Notes under the pieces: generated by a model | The model's database searches: none | Seen by the model: only the letters and a program-made list of their open reading frames with translations | Told to the model about the DNA's origin: nothing | Assembly (NCBI RefSeq): GCF_902167145.1 | Contig: NC_050105.1 | Span: forward strand, 116,515,898-116,579,897 | Direction: 5' to 3' | DNA from: Zea mays | Lineage: Eukaryota > Streptophyta > Magnoliopsida > Poales > Poaceae | DNA length: 64,000 nt | Shown: one piece after another, positions 9,874-19,860 of the stretch | Layout of the letters: every line of letters begins with the position of its first letter | How positions within the stretch are numbered: position 1 is the first letter of the stretch | Position numbers and translations under genes: made by a program

Positions 9874-11391
9874 ATGGCACCGAAGAAAGCTTCAGCGACT
9901 GGGGCTGCAACTCTGCAACCGCTGGACCCTAACCAGGAAACTGTCTCTCTTCGGGAGGCCCGAAGCCAGAAGAGGAAGGCCGTCAGCCCGACGCTTCAGG
10001 AGGATGAGCTAGACCAAGAAATCAGGAATATGGAGATGCTACATCAACAGGTGCAGAGGAAGAAGGAGAAGATGGCCCGACTAGCTGAGTTGCAAAGGCA
10101 GATAGACGAAGCCTCTGAGGAAGTTCGCCATCTTTCTCACGATGAGCAGAACCGAAGGCCTCAGCAGAAAGACCTTCATCAGGAGGGCTTCGTCAACGAA
10201 GATGACTGGTATGACAATTTCCATCAGGGAAATTTTGTTTTCGATGATGCTTCTCCTCTGTCCGCTGAACTGCAGGCTACACCTTGGCCCCCGTCCTATA
10301 AGCCACCCCAACTTCCCATCTTCGACGGCCATTCAGACCCGAAGCAGTTCTTGATGAGCTACGAAGCAACAGTGTCTTCGTATGGTGGCAATGCTGCAGT
10401 CATGGCAAAATCTTTTGTTATGGCTGTCAGGAGTGTTGCTCAGACCTGGTATTCCTCCCTTCGACCAGGAACAATCACTTCATGGCAGAAGCTGAAGGAT
10501 ATGTTGTTAACCAGCTTTCAAGGGTTTCAGACGAAGCCGGTCACTGCTCAAGCCTTGTTCCAGTGCACTCAGGATCATGAAGAATACCTTCAGGCGTATG
10601 TCAGAAGGTTCTTGCGTTTGAGGGCGCAGGCACCAACGGTGCCCAATGAAATTGTCATCGAGGCCATGATCAAGGGGCTTCGTCCTGGACCTGCAGCTCA
10701 ATATTTTGCTAGGAAGCCTCCTCAGACTCTGGAGAAGCTGCTCCAAAAGATGGACGAGTACATTCGTGCCGACAATGATTTTCGCCAAAGAAGGGAGGAG
10801 GCTTTCAGATTTTCTGAGATGACCAGGGGCTTCGGAGGAAGATTCTATCCGAGGCATGTCAGGTCCATCCATAACTCTACTCAAAGTGATGATAAGGGGA
10901 GTCAGCAGCACAGGCCGCAGCCCTCCTCACAGGCTTCGGGGCAACAACAAAGCTTCTTCCGGCCACCAGCTCCAAGAGGTAGAGGCGCCAGGGGCTTTGG
11001 CGGAAGATTTGGAGATCAACCAAGGAGAAATTTTTGCTTGTTTTGCGGTGAAAACAAGGGCCATACCACCAGGATGTGCCATGTTACCATCCAAAAGCAA
11101 AAGGAGATAGCCGAAGCTGCAGCACAACAAGCTCAGCCGAAGCAGGTCATGCATACTGCTTCGTACCATGTGCCTTACATCCCAGAATACGTAGGTAACC
11201 ACCCTGCAGTTTCTGTTGCTTCGGCAAGTCAACCTCAAGCTTCCTGGCAACAACCTCCGCCTCCACCACCGCTGCAACAAGGCCAACAGCCAGAAGGGAG
11301 CCAATATGCTCCACACCAAAGGGCCTTCAGAGAGCAGTCCGAAGCTCGTACAGTCAACAGCACCGTGCCGGAGTCAAAGCACATTTATTGA
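9874..11391 (+). CDS. gag: Gag protein of zeon-like element (505 aa, intact)
   Basis: Capsid/nucleocapsid-like Gag, expected to package element RNA in the cytoplasm. The start MAPKKASATG lies 74 bases after the PBS. Residues about 45-90 are charged and probably helical. The retrotransposon-gag core spans about 165-310 (FVMAVRSVAQTWYSSLRPG, SWQKLKDMLLTSFQGF, YVRRFLRLRAQAP, EAMIKGLRPG). An Arg/Gly/Gln-rich linker leads to one zinc knuckle at about 388-402, CLFCGENKGHTTRMC, with spacing C-x2-C-x5-H-x4-C, one residue longer than the usual x4. The C-terminus is Gln/Pro-rich and ends in a stop with no protease following. The frame is undamaged, which fits the identical LTRs. Confidence 0.93.
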   Translation: MAPKKASATGAATLQPLDPNQETVSLREARSQKRKAVSPTLQEDELDQEIRNMEMLHQQVQRKKEKMARLAELQRQIDEASEEVRHLSHDEQNRRPQQKDLHQEGFVNEDDWYDNFHQGNFVFDDASPLSAELQATPWPPSYKPPQLPIFDGHSDPKQFLMSYEATVSSYGGNAAVMAKSFVMAVRSVAQTWYSSLRPGTITSWQKLKDMLLTSFQGFQTKPVTAQALFQCTQDHEEYLQAYVRRFLRLRAQAPTVPNEIVIEAMIKGLRPGPAAQYFARKPPQTLEKLLQKMDEYIRADNDFRQRREEAFRFSEMTRGFGGRFYPRHVRSIHNSTQSDDKGSQQHRPQPSSQASGQQQSFFRPPAPRGRGARGFGGRFGDQPRRNFCLFCGENKGHTTRMCHVTIQKQKEIAEAAAQQAQPKQVMHTASYHVPYIPEYVGNHPAVSVASASQPQASWQQPPPPPPLQQGQQPEGSQYAPHQRAFREQSEARTVNSTVPESKHIY

Positions 11392-11579
11392 CAAGTATCC
11401 TACCTTGATAGCAGTCTTTTCCATTTAGTTCTATTTTCTGTATAATAAAGAACATTTCGATTTTCATGTAATAGTTTTGTGGTTGGTTATAAGGGAAATC
11501 TATTTTCTCCGAAGGCTTAAGTTGCTGAAGCTTGAAAGTTTGCGGACGACCTTCGAATTATTAAAAATCCTTCGAAGTA

Positions 11580-11920
11580 ACAAAAAGTCGTTCTAAGGAA
11601 CGCAGAGTAAGTTGCTGAAGTTACAAAAAGCCGTTCCAAAGGGAGCGCAGTGTAAGTTTTTTGCTCCAAAGACGTTCCTAAGGGAATGCAGAGCATACAG
11701 CGAAAAGTCAACGCTGATACCGCCTAAGTAAAAGGCGAAGAAGCTCCAAAGACGTTCCTAAGGGAATGCAGAGCTTATACCGCCTAAGTAAAAGGCGAAG
11801 AAGCTCCAAAGACGTTCCTAAGGGAATGCAGAGCTTATACCGCCTAAGTAAAAGGTGAAGAAGCTCTAAAGTCGTTCCTAAGGGAATGCAGAGCTTACAG
11901 CGAAAAGTCAGCGCTGATAC
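11580..11920. repeat. 60-bp tandem repeat array inside the zeon-like element
   Basis: Between the end of gag and the antisense gene, units containing 'gacgttcctaagggaatg' followed by 'accgcctaagtaaaaggcg' recur with a period of exactly 60 bp (11743, 11803, 11863). A longer first copy starts at 11663, and half-repeats with 'cgttccaaagg'-type cores start at 11580. The array is closed on both sides by 'cagcgaaaagtca(a/g)cgctgatac' (11698 and 11897). It gives a repetitive open frame on the minus strand (11708-11962) that I regard as a by-product. It lies downstream of the antisense gene's stop, so it may belong to that gene's 3' flank. Confidence 0.85.
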
Positions 11921-12390
11921 AAAAATATTGTGTGGGGGATATGTGTGTATCTTTCGGAACAAATGTCATCTACATAACATAACATCATCACATCATTTTG
12001 CATAGCATAAGCATCATACATCATGTTGCATATGGCACAAGAAGGGGACACAATATTGATCTTCGGAAGTATGCTTTGAAAGAGTGAAAATCGTGTTAAG
12101 TCACAAGGAGACACAATCTTCATCTTCAGAGTATAGCTTCGGAGAATGTTTTCACGAAGCTTGGATATTCTTCATCAGAGCACTATGGACATTGTTGTGA
12201 TACATAAAAATTTTTCTTCACGAAGCATGAAAAGAAGGGAAGGTGTTTTTTCGCCGAAGGCTCAAAAGCGGTACGTATGTGAAGTTTCATGCATCGTAAA
12301 GAATTGAATAATGAAAAGAGACTTGTATATTACATTCAAATGTACAAAATATTACATAAATCACACTTCAAATGTTTTTCCTAATAACAC

Positions 12391-15300
12391 CTAGTCTTCT
12401 CTTAATACTACTTCGGCAGCCTCATTTAGAAGCTGTTCAACAACTTTATCCACGATAGTTTCGACCATTTGTTTAATTTCGTCATCCCCTTTTGTGTGAG
12501 GGTCAGCAGACGATCCAGCAGGTTCTGAGGGAAGAGAATATTTTTGCATTACTATTACAAACCGCGAACAAAGTTTAAAATAAAAATTACAACACGATAC
12601 AAACTATTAATTAATACCTAATTGACCTTCGGGCTCTGCGCTCTTTTCAGCAGCCTTAGCCACTTCTCTAGCATCGTGAATGCCCTTTTCACTTCTTTGA
12701 ATAATTTCTCCTGCCATTTCTCGGCCACCATTATCCCAGACGTCGGTGAAAAATTTTCCACCAACTTGGCTAGCTTCGGTCGAGGGGTCTTTAATATCTT
12801 CAGCGGATAAAGTGGCTTTGGATTGCGCAAGCAGCTTAATATGATCACAACCTTTCTTCTCTAGAACAGTAGCAACTCCTCTGGCGCCCGAAAATGCGCA
12901 GATATCACCGCGGCTGCTCAGGATTTCCTCGAAAGCTTCTGCTTCATGACTAATCCATTCCAATGGACCTTCGGGATTGCCTCTGGAGAAACTTTCTTCA
13001 CTAGAAAATGCGCCAACGCTGGCGAAGCTGGACTTTATCTTTTTGATGCATTCTATAGATTTAACATAGCATTTCCTCTGGGATGCACGAAGCTCCTGAG
13101 CACTTAACTCTAAATGATTAACCAACTGATCACTAAGCTCTCGTTTTGTTTCTTCAAGCACACGTTCCTCTTTAGCTCTAGCTAGCTGTTTCTGAAGATC
13201 TTTAATCTCACGTTTTTGGGCTTCGACCTGGATCTTTGAGGCAGCTTCGTCCTTTTTTACCTTGTCTACCAATGTAAGCAGAATTTTATCCTTTTCCAGA
13301 GCTTCGTTTCTCAGTTTAATAACTTCTGACCGAAGGTTGTTGAACGCAATTTCATAGCTCTCATCTTCGGCACTCTTTTGTGCTCTTAATGCGTTGCTTA
13401 GGATTAAACCCTATATGTAAAGACTTGGTATAAGAATAAAAGAATGAATTACGTATTGTAAAATTTTTTCAAAACGTCTAATTTCCATACCTTTAGGCTG
13501 TTATACGCAAGACTGTCCGCGAGATCCTCCTTCGTCATAGCACATAATCCAGCTTCGAGCTTCGGGAACCCCATACTTCTAGCCATCTCCCGGCAGACAG
13601 ATAATTCTTTGTTATCAGGGAGGCAATATAGGAAGTCATCCTCATTTGTCCCATTGAACACCACTGCTCCCTTTGGATATTTTAACTCTCTGGCATAGTG
13701 ATTGGCTTCATAAGTCTCTTCTTCAGATAATTTTTTCCCCGAAGCATGTCGTATGATATAATCGCATGTGCTGGCAGGAGCTTCGGGGACGGCAGTGTCA
13801 ATCTCCTCAACCAAAACTGGTTCTGATGTTTTTTCGGTTTCCAAAGATTGTTCCTTGGTGGGCTCTGAAGGCCCAGCTTCAGCTTCAGCTTCAGCTTGTT
13901 GCTTCGAAGCTTCAGTAGACGCTTCAGCAAGTTCAACAGTCTTCTTTGGAGTTGTGCTTGAAGACATAATTGTCTCCAAGACATCTAGTACGTTCACCAT
14001 TCTTTTTCTTTTTGGGGTCACCAATGGGCCCTTTTGGATTTTTCTTGTTTCGACATTTGCTGAAGGACTTAAGATTTCCAATATTTTTTGTCCTTCAATT
14101 CTCGGTTTTTCCGCCTTCTCTGCTAAAGGCGCTTCAGATTTCTCTTCTATCTTCGGCACTGGAGCTGGTTCTGTAGCTTCAGAGGCCAAGGAAACTTCAC
14201 CAATGAATTCTGGCACTGTGGCCGGCTCAATAAAGCGCGCTCGGTGGGTGAGCACCTTCATCTTTTTCCTTTGCGGCGCTGGCTCATTAGTGGCACTTGT
14301 GGTAGTTTCTGTTGCAGGAGAAGTATTCTTTCTTTTGCGACCCAATACCGGATAGTGATAGTCAGGGTAGACAAACCCGACTGCGTCAAATACCCGGTTG
14401 AGTCTTTTCTTCTTTCGGCCTCCGAAGGCTGCTGATAATGCAGAGTTCTCGGCCTTCGAATATGCCCCAAGCAGTTCGTCACTTAATGTTTCAATGCTTT
14501 TCAACCAGTCGTCATCAGGTTCAACAAATTTATCCCCGTATTTGAATGTGTATTTTAGTCTGACCAGTCCGCCTTCGTCAGACTCTTTGATGGTCTCCTT
14601 CGGCATTTCCCACTTTCCTGCAAGTGGCCACACCCTGAAGGCAATATGTTCTTGAATCAAGTCCCTTGTCCCAATAAAAGAGCAGACTACGCCGAAGGCT
14701 CTTTGGCATTCCTCGGCTGCTTCATCCATTTTAACCTTCGGCCTTCGAAGTCCGAAGCGTTGCCAGATGGGGCGCATAATGATACTCTTGACATCTTCTT
14801 GCGCTGTTAGGTCATTCTTTACATAGAACCATTCAGTCATCCAGGCTCCGGGCCATCTCTTCCGAAAGGTCGGCACAGGGCAGCTTGACCCGGAGCGGGC
14901 AACGAAGCTGTAACACCCAAAGTTGTTGTGATATTGTTCTTTCCCCCAGGGCTTCGTCTCATATAACAACTCATGAATGTTGCAAAAGCTTTTGGCATTT
15001 GGTTCTAAACCTTGGCTTCTCGCAGCCCAGACAAACATCCCCATTCTTATGATAGCTTCGGGAGTAATTTGATGAAGGTAGATTTGAAATGTTTTCAGAA
15101 CTTCAACAACAAAGTTGCTTAGGGGGAATCGAAGCCCAGCCTTGAGAAAGCTTCGGAAGATTACGACTTCATCTTCTTCGGGGGTGGGAGAAGTTTTTTC
15201 TCCAGCATCAGCTCTCACAATAGATATATCTCGAAAATACCGCCCCCTCATATTATCAATATGACTCTGCTTAATGGTGGTTTTCCCGAAAACCGCGTGA

Positions 15301-15509
15301 CTTGGCCGCCATGGCCGATCTTCGGACTCTTCCCCACCACTTTCTACATCGTAACTGTCGCTGTCACCAGTATCTTCAGACAAGCCTTCCAGGATCTCCT
15401 TGGTGATTTTTTCCGTATTGGTCTCCGCCATCGCTATAAGGAACCCCAGGTTCTTCTCTTCAGAGAGACTCAGCTTCATCTCGGGACCGGCCTTTTTGTC
15501 TTCAGACAT
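12391..15509 (-). CDS. Antisense three-exon gene in LTR element: 981-aa 'putative gypsy type transposon' family protein
   Basis: Exon 1 is 13491-15509, exon 2 12618-13410, exon 3 12391-12524. Introns are AAG|GTATGG...TATAG|GG and TTAG|GTATTA...CTCAG|AA. Exon lengths 2019+793+134 make 982 codons ending in TAG, with frame kept over both joins, which supports the model. The protein starts MSEDKKAGPEMK. Residues about 110-320 (FRSFLKAGLRFPLSNFVVEV, IYLHQITPEAIIRMGMFVWA) match the plant domain I know as 'putative gypsy type transposon' (Pfam Transposase_28), a family of unknown biochemical role. Several basic nuclear-signal-like clusters follow (GRKKKR, GRKRK, RKKMK, PKRKR), then an acidic Ala/Glu-rich region; exon 2 is mostly coiled coil (KIQVEAQKREIKDLQKQLAR). 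It runs opposite to gag, tail towards gag. Extra antisense ORFs are known in Tat-lineage gypsy elements. The function is not known; I infer a nuclear accessory role. Confidence 0.82.
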
Positions 15510-15650
15510 CTTCGGAAATGCTAAAAACTGTTTTCAATGCCGAAGCTTCAAAACTAAAAGCTCAGTAAATTTTTGCGCGCAAGAGCTAAAATTGAGTAAG
15601 CGGGGGCAGATGGCAAGTGTGCGTACCAAAATGAGTTTGTGGTATGATCT

Positions 15651-15658
15651 TATTTATA
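15651..15658 (-). promoter_or_regulatory. TATA box of the antisense gene
   Basis: On the minus strand the sequence reads GTATAAATAAG, 142 bp upstream of the antisense ATG, giving room for a 5' leader of roughly 110 bases. It lies inside the element, outside the LTR, so the antisense gene appears to have its own promoter. Confidence 0.65.
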
Positions 15659-15799
15659 CGCCCAGTGCGTTGAAAATTGAAAGACCCGCTTGTCAGTGAA
15701 TGTTGCTATTCTAGCAAAGGGAATGTGTTTTTTCGGACCTTCGGCTTAAGGCCTTCGTCCATATCGCAATCTAAATTTATCACTAACAAATTAATATTG

Positions 15800-15810
15800 C
15801 GAGGGGCTAC
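15800..15810 (+). other. Polypurine tract region of zeon-like element
   Basis: GCGAGGGGCTAC directly precedes the 3' LTR. It contains the short purine run GAGGGG. It is weak but in the right place. Confidence 0.5.
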
Positions 15811-16532
15811 TGTTGGGGGGCCTTCGTCCTCCGAAGGTCCTCAAAAACATGATTTGACAATATTTTCCAAGTGAAATGTATGAACAGGTATCTTCGGACT
15901 CAGATTATGAACATGAAGTACGATCAGGACGAAGCTTAAGCTAGACGAAGGAGGATTGAGATAAAGGACGGGCTGATCACCAAGCTGTACGAAGGATGGT
16001 GCATAGCCGAAGCTATGCGCAGGGGAGCTTCGGCATGGTGGCAGAAAGGGTAACCGACTTAAAGATGAAAAGACTACTTAGGCCTTGACAGATCCCCATA
16101 AGTCATTAGCAAATGTAGTGGACATGAATGTAATTTTACATGGGCTGCGTCCCACGTCTATAAATAGATGAACAGTACTCCCGTACTGTTCACGCTGACT
16201 TGGCATTTGCTTTTGCATCACACTTGTATTTTCATCTCCTTCCAAGCCGAAGGTACATTTGTAATTCGATATTGTCTCTATTTTTCTATGATGATATAAT
16301 AAAGTTAAATTGATGATGTTATATGATTATTCATGCTATCTTTTATGTTTCATATGCTTCGTCTTTCATTAATGTATACTGTGATGATGAAGGTTCGTCC
16401 TTCATGACCTTCGTCCGAAGATCGTTATATCCTAAGGGAAATAATGCTTCAAAGGACGAAGGACTTTATCGTTTAACATTCTCTGTGTTGCCTTGTTCTT
16501 AACTCATAGCATTTGAGAACAAGTCCCCAACA
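15811..16532 (+). repeat. 3' LTR of zeon-like element
   Basis: 722 bp, reads the same as the 5' LTR throughout on visual comparison. It is followed by the TCACC duplication. Confidence 0.95.
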
Positions 16533-16537
16533 TCACC

Positions 16538-18964
16538 AAGCTTTGATATTCATCATGACGATCATTTACCTCAAGTATTCCTCGAAAAAATCTGTAAGGA
16601 GAGTCAGTATGACTGCATCGCCTTCTCCATAATGTGCTTTTGAAAAGTGACAATGATTTTATTTATTTGTCTGTACTAATACATATGAATTAGTAGTCCC
16701 CCAACGTCCTGAGTCATCTTCTTCTAGATGGTCGGACCATATAATATTTATAGATAGATCCCTAGGGGACTGATGACTTAGCCTTGCCAAAGTATCTACT
16801 TTCTCTTGGATTCATAAAATTCTAGTACCCAAACATGAGATTACTGGATGGCTCTAAGAACTTTGCTTTGTCATCTCTATCCTAGTCATTTTTTGCTCAT
16901 GTCGGGCTTCTTGGACTCAAGCTCAAACAGCTTGAGGACTTTCCTTGAGGTGAAAATAATTCTTGGTCTTATGGTAGCCCTTTGGATGATAAATGTAATG
17001 TCCTTCATGATCTTTTGGAACTCGTCTTGATTAGGGGCAATAGCTCGAAGCTAAGCCCCTCGTTTTGAGTGTTGTGGCAAACTGACGATCTATCTTGCGC
17101 TTCTTATCTCCTCTATTATTTAGCTTGTCCTTTTACATTTTCTATCCTTGTCCCTTTGGGACGAGGACATATGCTGGGGGACTTCCTTGCTAATGGCCTA
17201 CTTGTCGGCAATTTGGAATAGAGAGGCAAGGGTGGCTAGAGCATTACGCGTAAGCTTCTTAGATAGTTCATGATTTTTAAAACCTTTGTGGAAGACATAG
17301 ATGGCTATCTCCTCAGGCATGTTTGAGATTATGTCAGGTTTCATGTCACGCAACCTTTTGTTGTAGACATGTAGAGACTCATCCTTTGTCTAGATGACTT
17401 GCTCTAGGACATGTTGAGTCTTCTCCCGGTCACAAGTCACATTGAAATTGTCAATAAATTGTTAGGTTAACTATTTCCATGAGTCGACGGATTTCATTAG
17501 GAGACCAAATAGCCACTTCCTAACTAAGGTTCCAAGGCACATGGACATCTAGATGTCCATGACAAAAGAGTCACATTGTACAATAGTAATAGATAACATG
17601 TAAATTCCAAGACCGTCAGCGAGGTTTGTAAGACCATTGTAAGTCTCATCTAATGTTGGCTTGAAAATTTTTAGCTAGTTGCTTCTACTCAGGCGACTGG
17701 TGAACATTTTGACTATGGTTGTTGTGAGGCCTTTAGAAGCTATCTCTCGCTAGACTCGATCATAGAAGGAATCTTCGTGCTCATGGTCATGTCTTTTAGC
17801 TTCTCAATGCATCCGTTCCCGGCCTTGGTGCCAGACATTAATACAGTTGTGCAACTCTTGCTTCCATAAGCATCTATCGAGTTCATCTCAAAGATCTCTG
17901 TCATGAGACAGGATTCAACTTTGATCCTAGTTAGGCCAAGCTATTGGTAAAGCTTCCCCAAGTCAATTGTTCATACTAGAGACCTGAGACTCAATTCATT
18001 GATGACTCTAGCTCACTTACGGATGTTCTTGTGAAGCACATCACTCATGCCTAGATGGTCCATCCAAGGAATCGGGTCCACCACAACTCGTCGTGGGGGC
18101 ATTTGGTACTTCGACATGCATGGTTTCATAAGTCAACGTGCATGCAGTTGATCTAGTTCAAGTCCTCTCGGGCTTGCTTGTTCTCTCTTGGAAGTAATGG
18201 TGTGAGCCGATCAAATAGTAGCTTTATCATCATGATATTTTTGTGTAGTTGTTGTGTAGAGTTGATGGCCTGAGAAACCAACCATCTAGATTTTTTCGTG
18301 GATGGATCTACCATATTCTCATAGATTCTCAACTGCTCATTGATGCTCTGGTGACTTGGCTTGATGACTCTGCCTTTCTATAGGTGGTGGATTGTTAAGA
18401 TTTCTCTGGTCCTGATCGTCTCCTCATCATTATCATCTTCCTAGTCTTCTGTGAGGTGTCTGTCTTGGCCTCCATCAACCAAGTTAGCCATGAACATGAA
18501 CCAATACTCTAGTAGATTGGCCCATTTTGAGTTCGAGCCAAAGTCGAGGCTAGGATTGGGATAACGGTCCAAGTCAAATCTGAGCCCAAGTCATAGTTGA
18601 GGTTGTAGTCAAATTTGGTCTAAGTCAAAGTTGAGGCTTGAGTTGAATCCAAGTCCGAGTCAAAGATAAAGCCAGAACTGAATCTAAGTCCAAGTTGTAA
18701 TCAAGATGGGACCTGAATACAAGTCCAAGTTAGAGTCAAAGAATTTGGGCTACCACGATGGCGGTTGAGTCACAATAATATTGATCATATGGCGTTGGCT
18801 CCATCAGAGGGCCTAGGTTGATCTTGACATTTTAGATGTGAGGTTGTCGAGCATGTCGGCATCAAATCATAAGGAACCAAACGTTAATTCATCAGTTGGT
18901 GGAAACTTCTTAGATGCCATCAACTCTTGATTGGTATTTCCGCTCCCCTAGCTGGAGCACCAAC
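16538..18964 (-). pseudogene. gag: Broken gag and leader of old gypsy element B
   Basis: This continues, after the zeon-like insertion, the remnant begun at 8386. On the minus strand 17200-17400 decodes to a gag core: DESLHVYNKRLRDMKPDI, MPEEIAIYVFHKGFKNHELS, and KKLTRNALATLASLFQIADK. Further upstream (18200-18500) pieces such as SRWLVSQAINSTQQLHKN look like the gag N-terminal region. Stops and frameshifts are frequent, so it is dead. It ends next to a PBS-like stretch (complement of 'gctggagcaccaact', 18949-18964) beside the LTR at 18965. 16538-16900 shows nothing I can assign. No pol belonging to this element is visible, so it is either non-autonomous or truncated. Confidence 0.7.
18530..18740. 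repeat. Short imperfect tandem repeats in element B
   Basis: The words 'caagtc(a/c)aa', 'gagtcaaag', 'aagttgagg' and 'gaatccaagtcc' recur at about 12- or 24-bp steps across some 200 bp. On the minus strand this would encode a Asp/Leu/Gly-rich repetitive peptide near the gag N-terminus, but stops interrupt it. Confidence 0.55.
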
Positions 18965-19560
18965 TGTCGAATGATGTTTGATACTGAATACATGAGGTAT
19001 GTAACGAGATCGAGAGTTGAAGTTTAAGGCACAAGAGATATAAAGATTTATACATGCTCAAGGTCTCAATGTTAGATAATACCCTATGTTTCGTGTGTGG
19101 TCGATCTATTGTTTTATCTTCTGATGAAAGGATAAAGAAATAGATAATGCAATGGGCCAAAATTTAGAGAAAATATTATCATTAAGTATGTGTGCTCGAT
19201 CTATATATATAATGCTGCAATCCGGATCTATCGCACCATCTCAAGCAAATCAGGCCACTAGCGTCTATAAAAGCACCCCAGATCGACCACTAGAGATTAG
19301 TTTTTTAGCTGCAGCTATAGTGACCCCCCAGAATCATGAGCATCTGCAACGTCCCCAGAGGTGCGAGCGATGGTGGCGCCCCCCAAAAGCGTGAGCTACG
19401 GTGGTGCCCCTCAAGGCACGAGTGGCGGCGACTCCATGTTGCATTAGAAGGGTGGCTCGCCTCGATGCGCTAGTGAGCGATGATCGTCGTTCGAGCGCTG
19501 TGGCGAGGCTTGGCCACGGGCTAAGGCGGCATCGCGACGAGGCAACCACAACATTTACGT
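18965..19560 (-). repeat. 5' LTR remnant of element B
   Basis: It begins TGTCGAATGATGTTTGATAC, the start pattern of a common grass LTR type seen from its reverse side, directly next to the PBS-like sequence. A minus-strand TATATATA lies near 19203-19210. The outer border is uncertain. It fades into 'accacaacatttacg' near 19550. Small ORFs at 19152-19592 on both strands are not convincing. Confidence 0.5.
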
Positions 19561-19860
19561 TGTATCTAACATTTTTTTATGATCAAAACTAAAGAACTTT
19601 ACGTTTGAACATAGAGTTCGTCCACAGTTGTACTGCATGTTATATTTTCCGCATGAACAGCGAAAGGGAATCCCTTGATTTTACATTGTCCGTGATTGCC
19701 ATAAACAATGAAATTCCCTAATCAACTCCCTAATTAAATTCCCAAATCAACTCCCCTACTTTAATCCCCTAATCAAACCCCTTGGTTTATGATGGATACA
19801 TGGACGCGGTGGGTTGTTGGTTGGGAGTGAGTCAACATTTACGCTATATCTAACATTATT
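19546..19860. repeat. Direct duplication flanking an AT-rich minisatellite
   Basis: 'caacatttacg(t/c)t(g/a)tatctaacat' occurs at 19547-19573 and again at 19832-19857, about 285 bp apart. Between them, 19711-19783 consists of four diverged units of the type 'cctaatcaactccc' / 'aattccc(a/t)aatcaa'. The copies might mark a small insertion or a local duplication. No gene. Confidence 0.55.

Larger units (their letters stand above)
9078..16532 (+). mobile_element. Young cinful-zeon-like gypsy element lacking pol, with antisense gene
   Basis: A complete 7455-bp LTR retrotransposon. The two LTRs are 722 bp each (9078-9799 and 15811-16532) and I found no difference between them. They begin TGTTGGGG and end CCCCAACA, and the element is flanked by the 5-bp duplication TCACC (9073-9077 and 16533-16537). 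The internal region holds a sense gag, a 60-bp tandem array and a three-exon gene on the opposite strand. There is no protease, RT, RNase H or integrase, so it is non-autonomous. The LTR start, size and gag-only layout resemble maize zeon elements of the cinful-zeon family (Tat/Ogre lineage of Ty3/gypsy). That name is from memory, the structure is from the sequence. Identical LTRs mean a very recent insertion. Confidence 0.93.

Noticed and set aside
11663..11920. CRISPR-like regular repeat
   Set aside because: Adjacent 60-bp repeats without variable spacers, inside a plant retrotransposon.
11708..11962. 84-codon repetitive minus-strand ORF (LCIPLGTSLELL repeats)
   Set aside because: Produced by the 60-bp tandem array being a multiple of three; no start context or homology.
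12607..13272. Separate 221-aa protein on the minus strand
   Set aside because: It would need a TTG start. The same frame extends upstream to an AG acceptor and is better explained as exon 2 of the antisense gene.
13768..14355. 195-codon plus-strand ORF
   Set aside because: It lies opposite exon 1 of the antisense gene, has no motif and is Ser/Phe-rich as mirror frames usually are.
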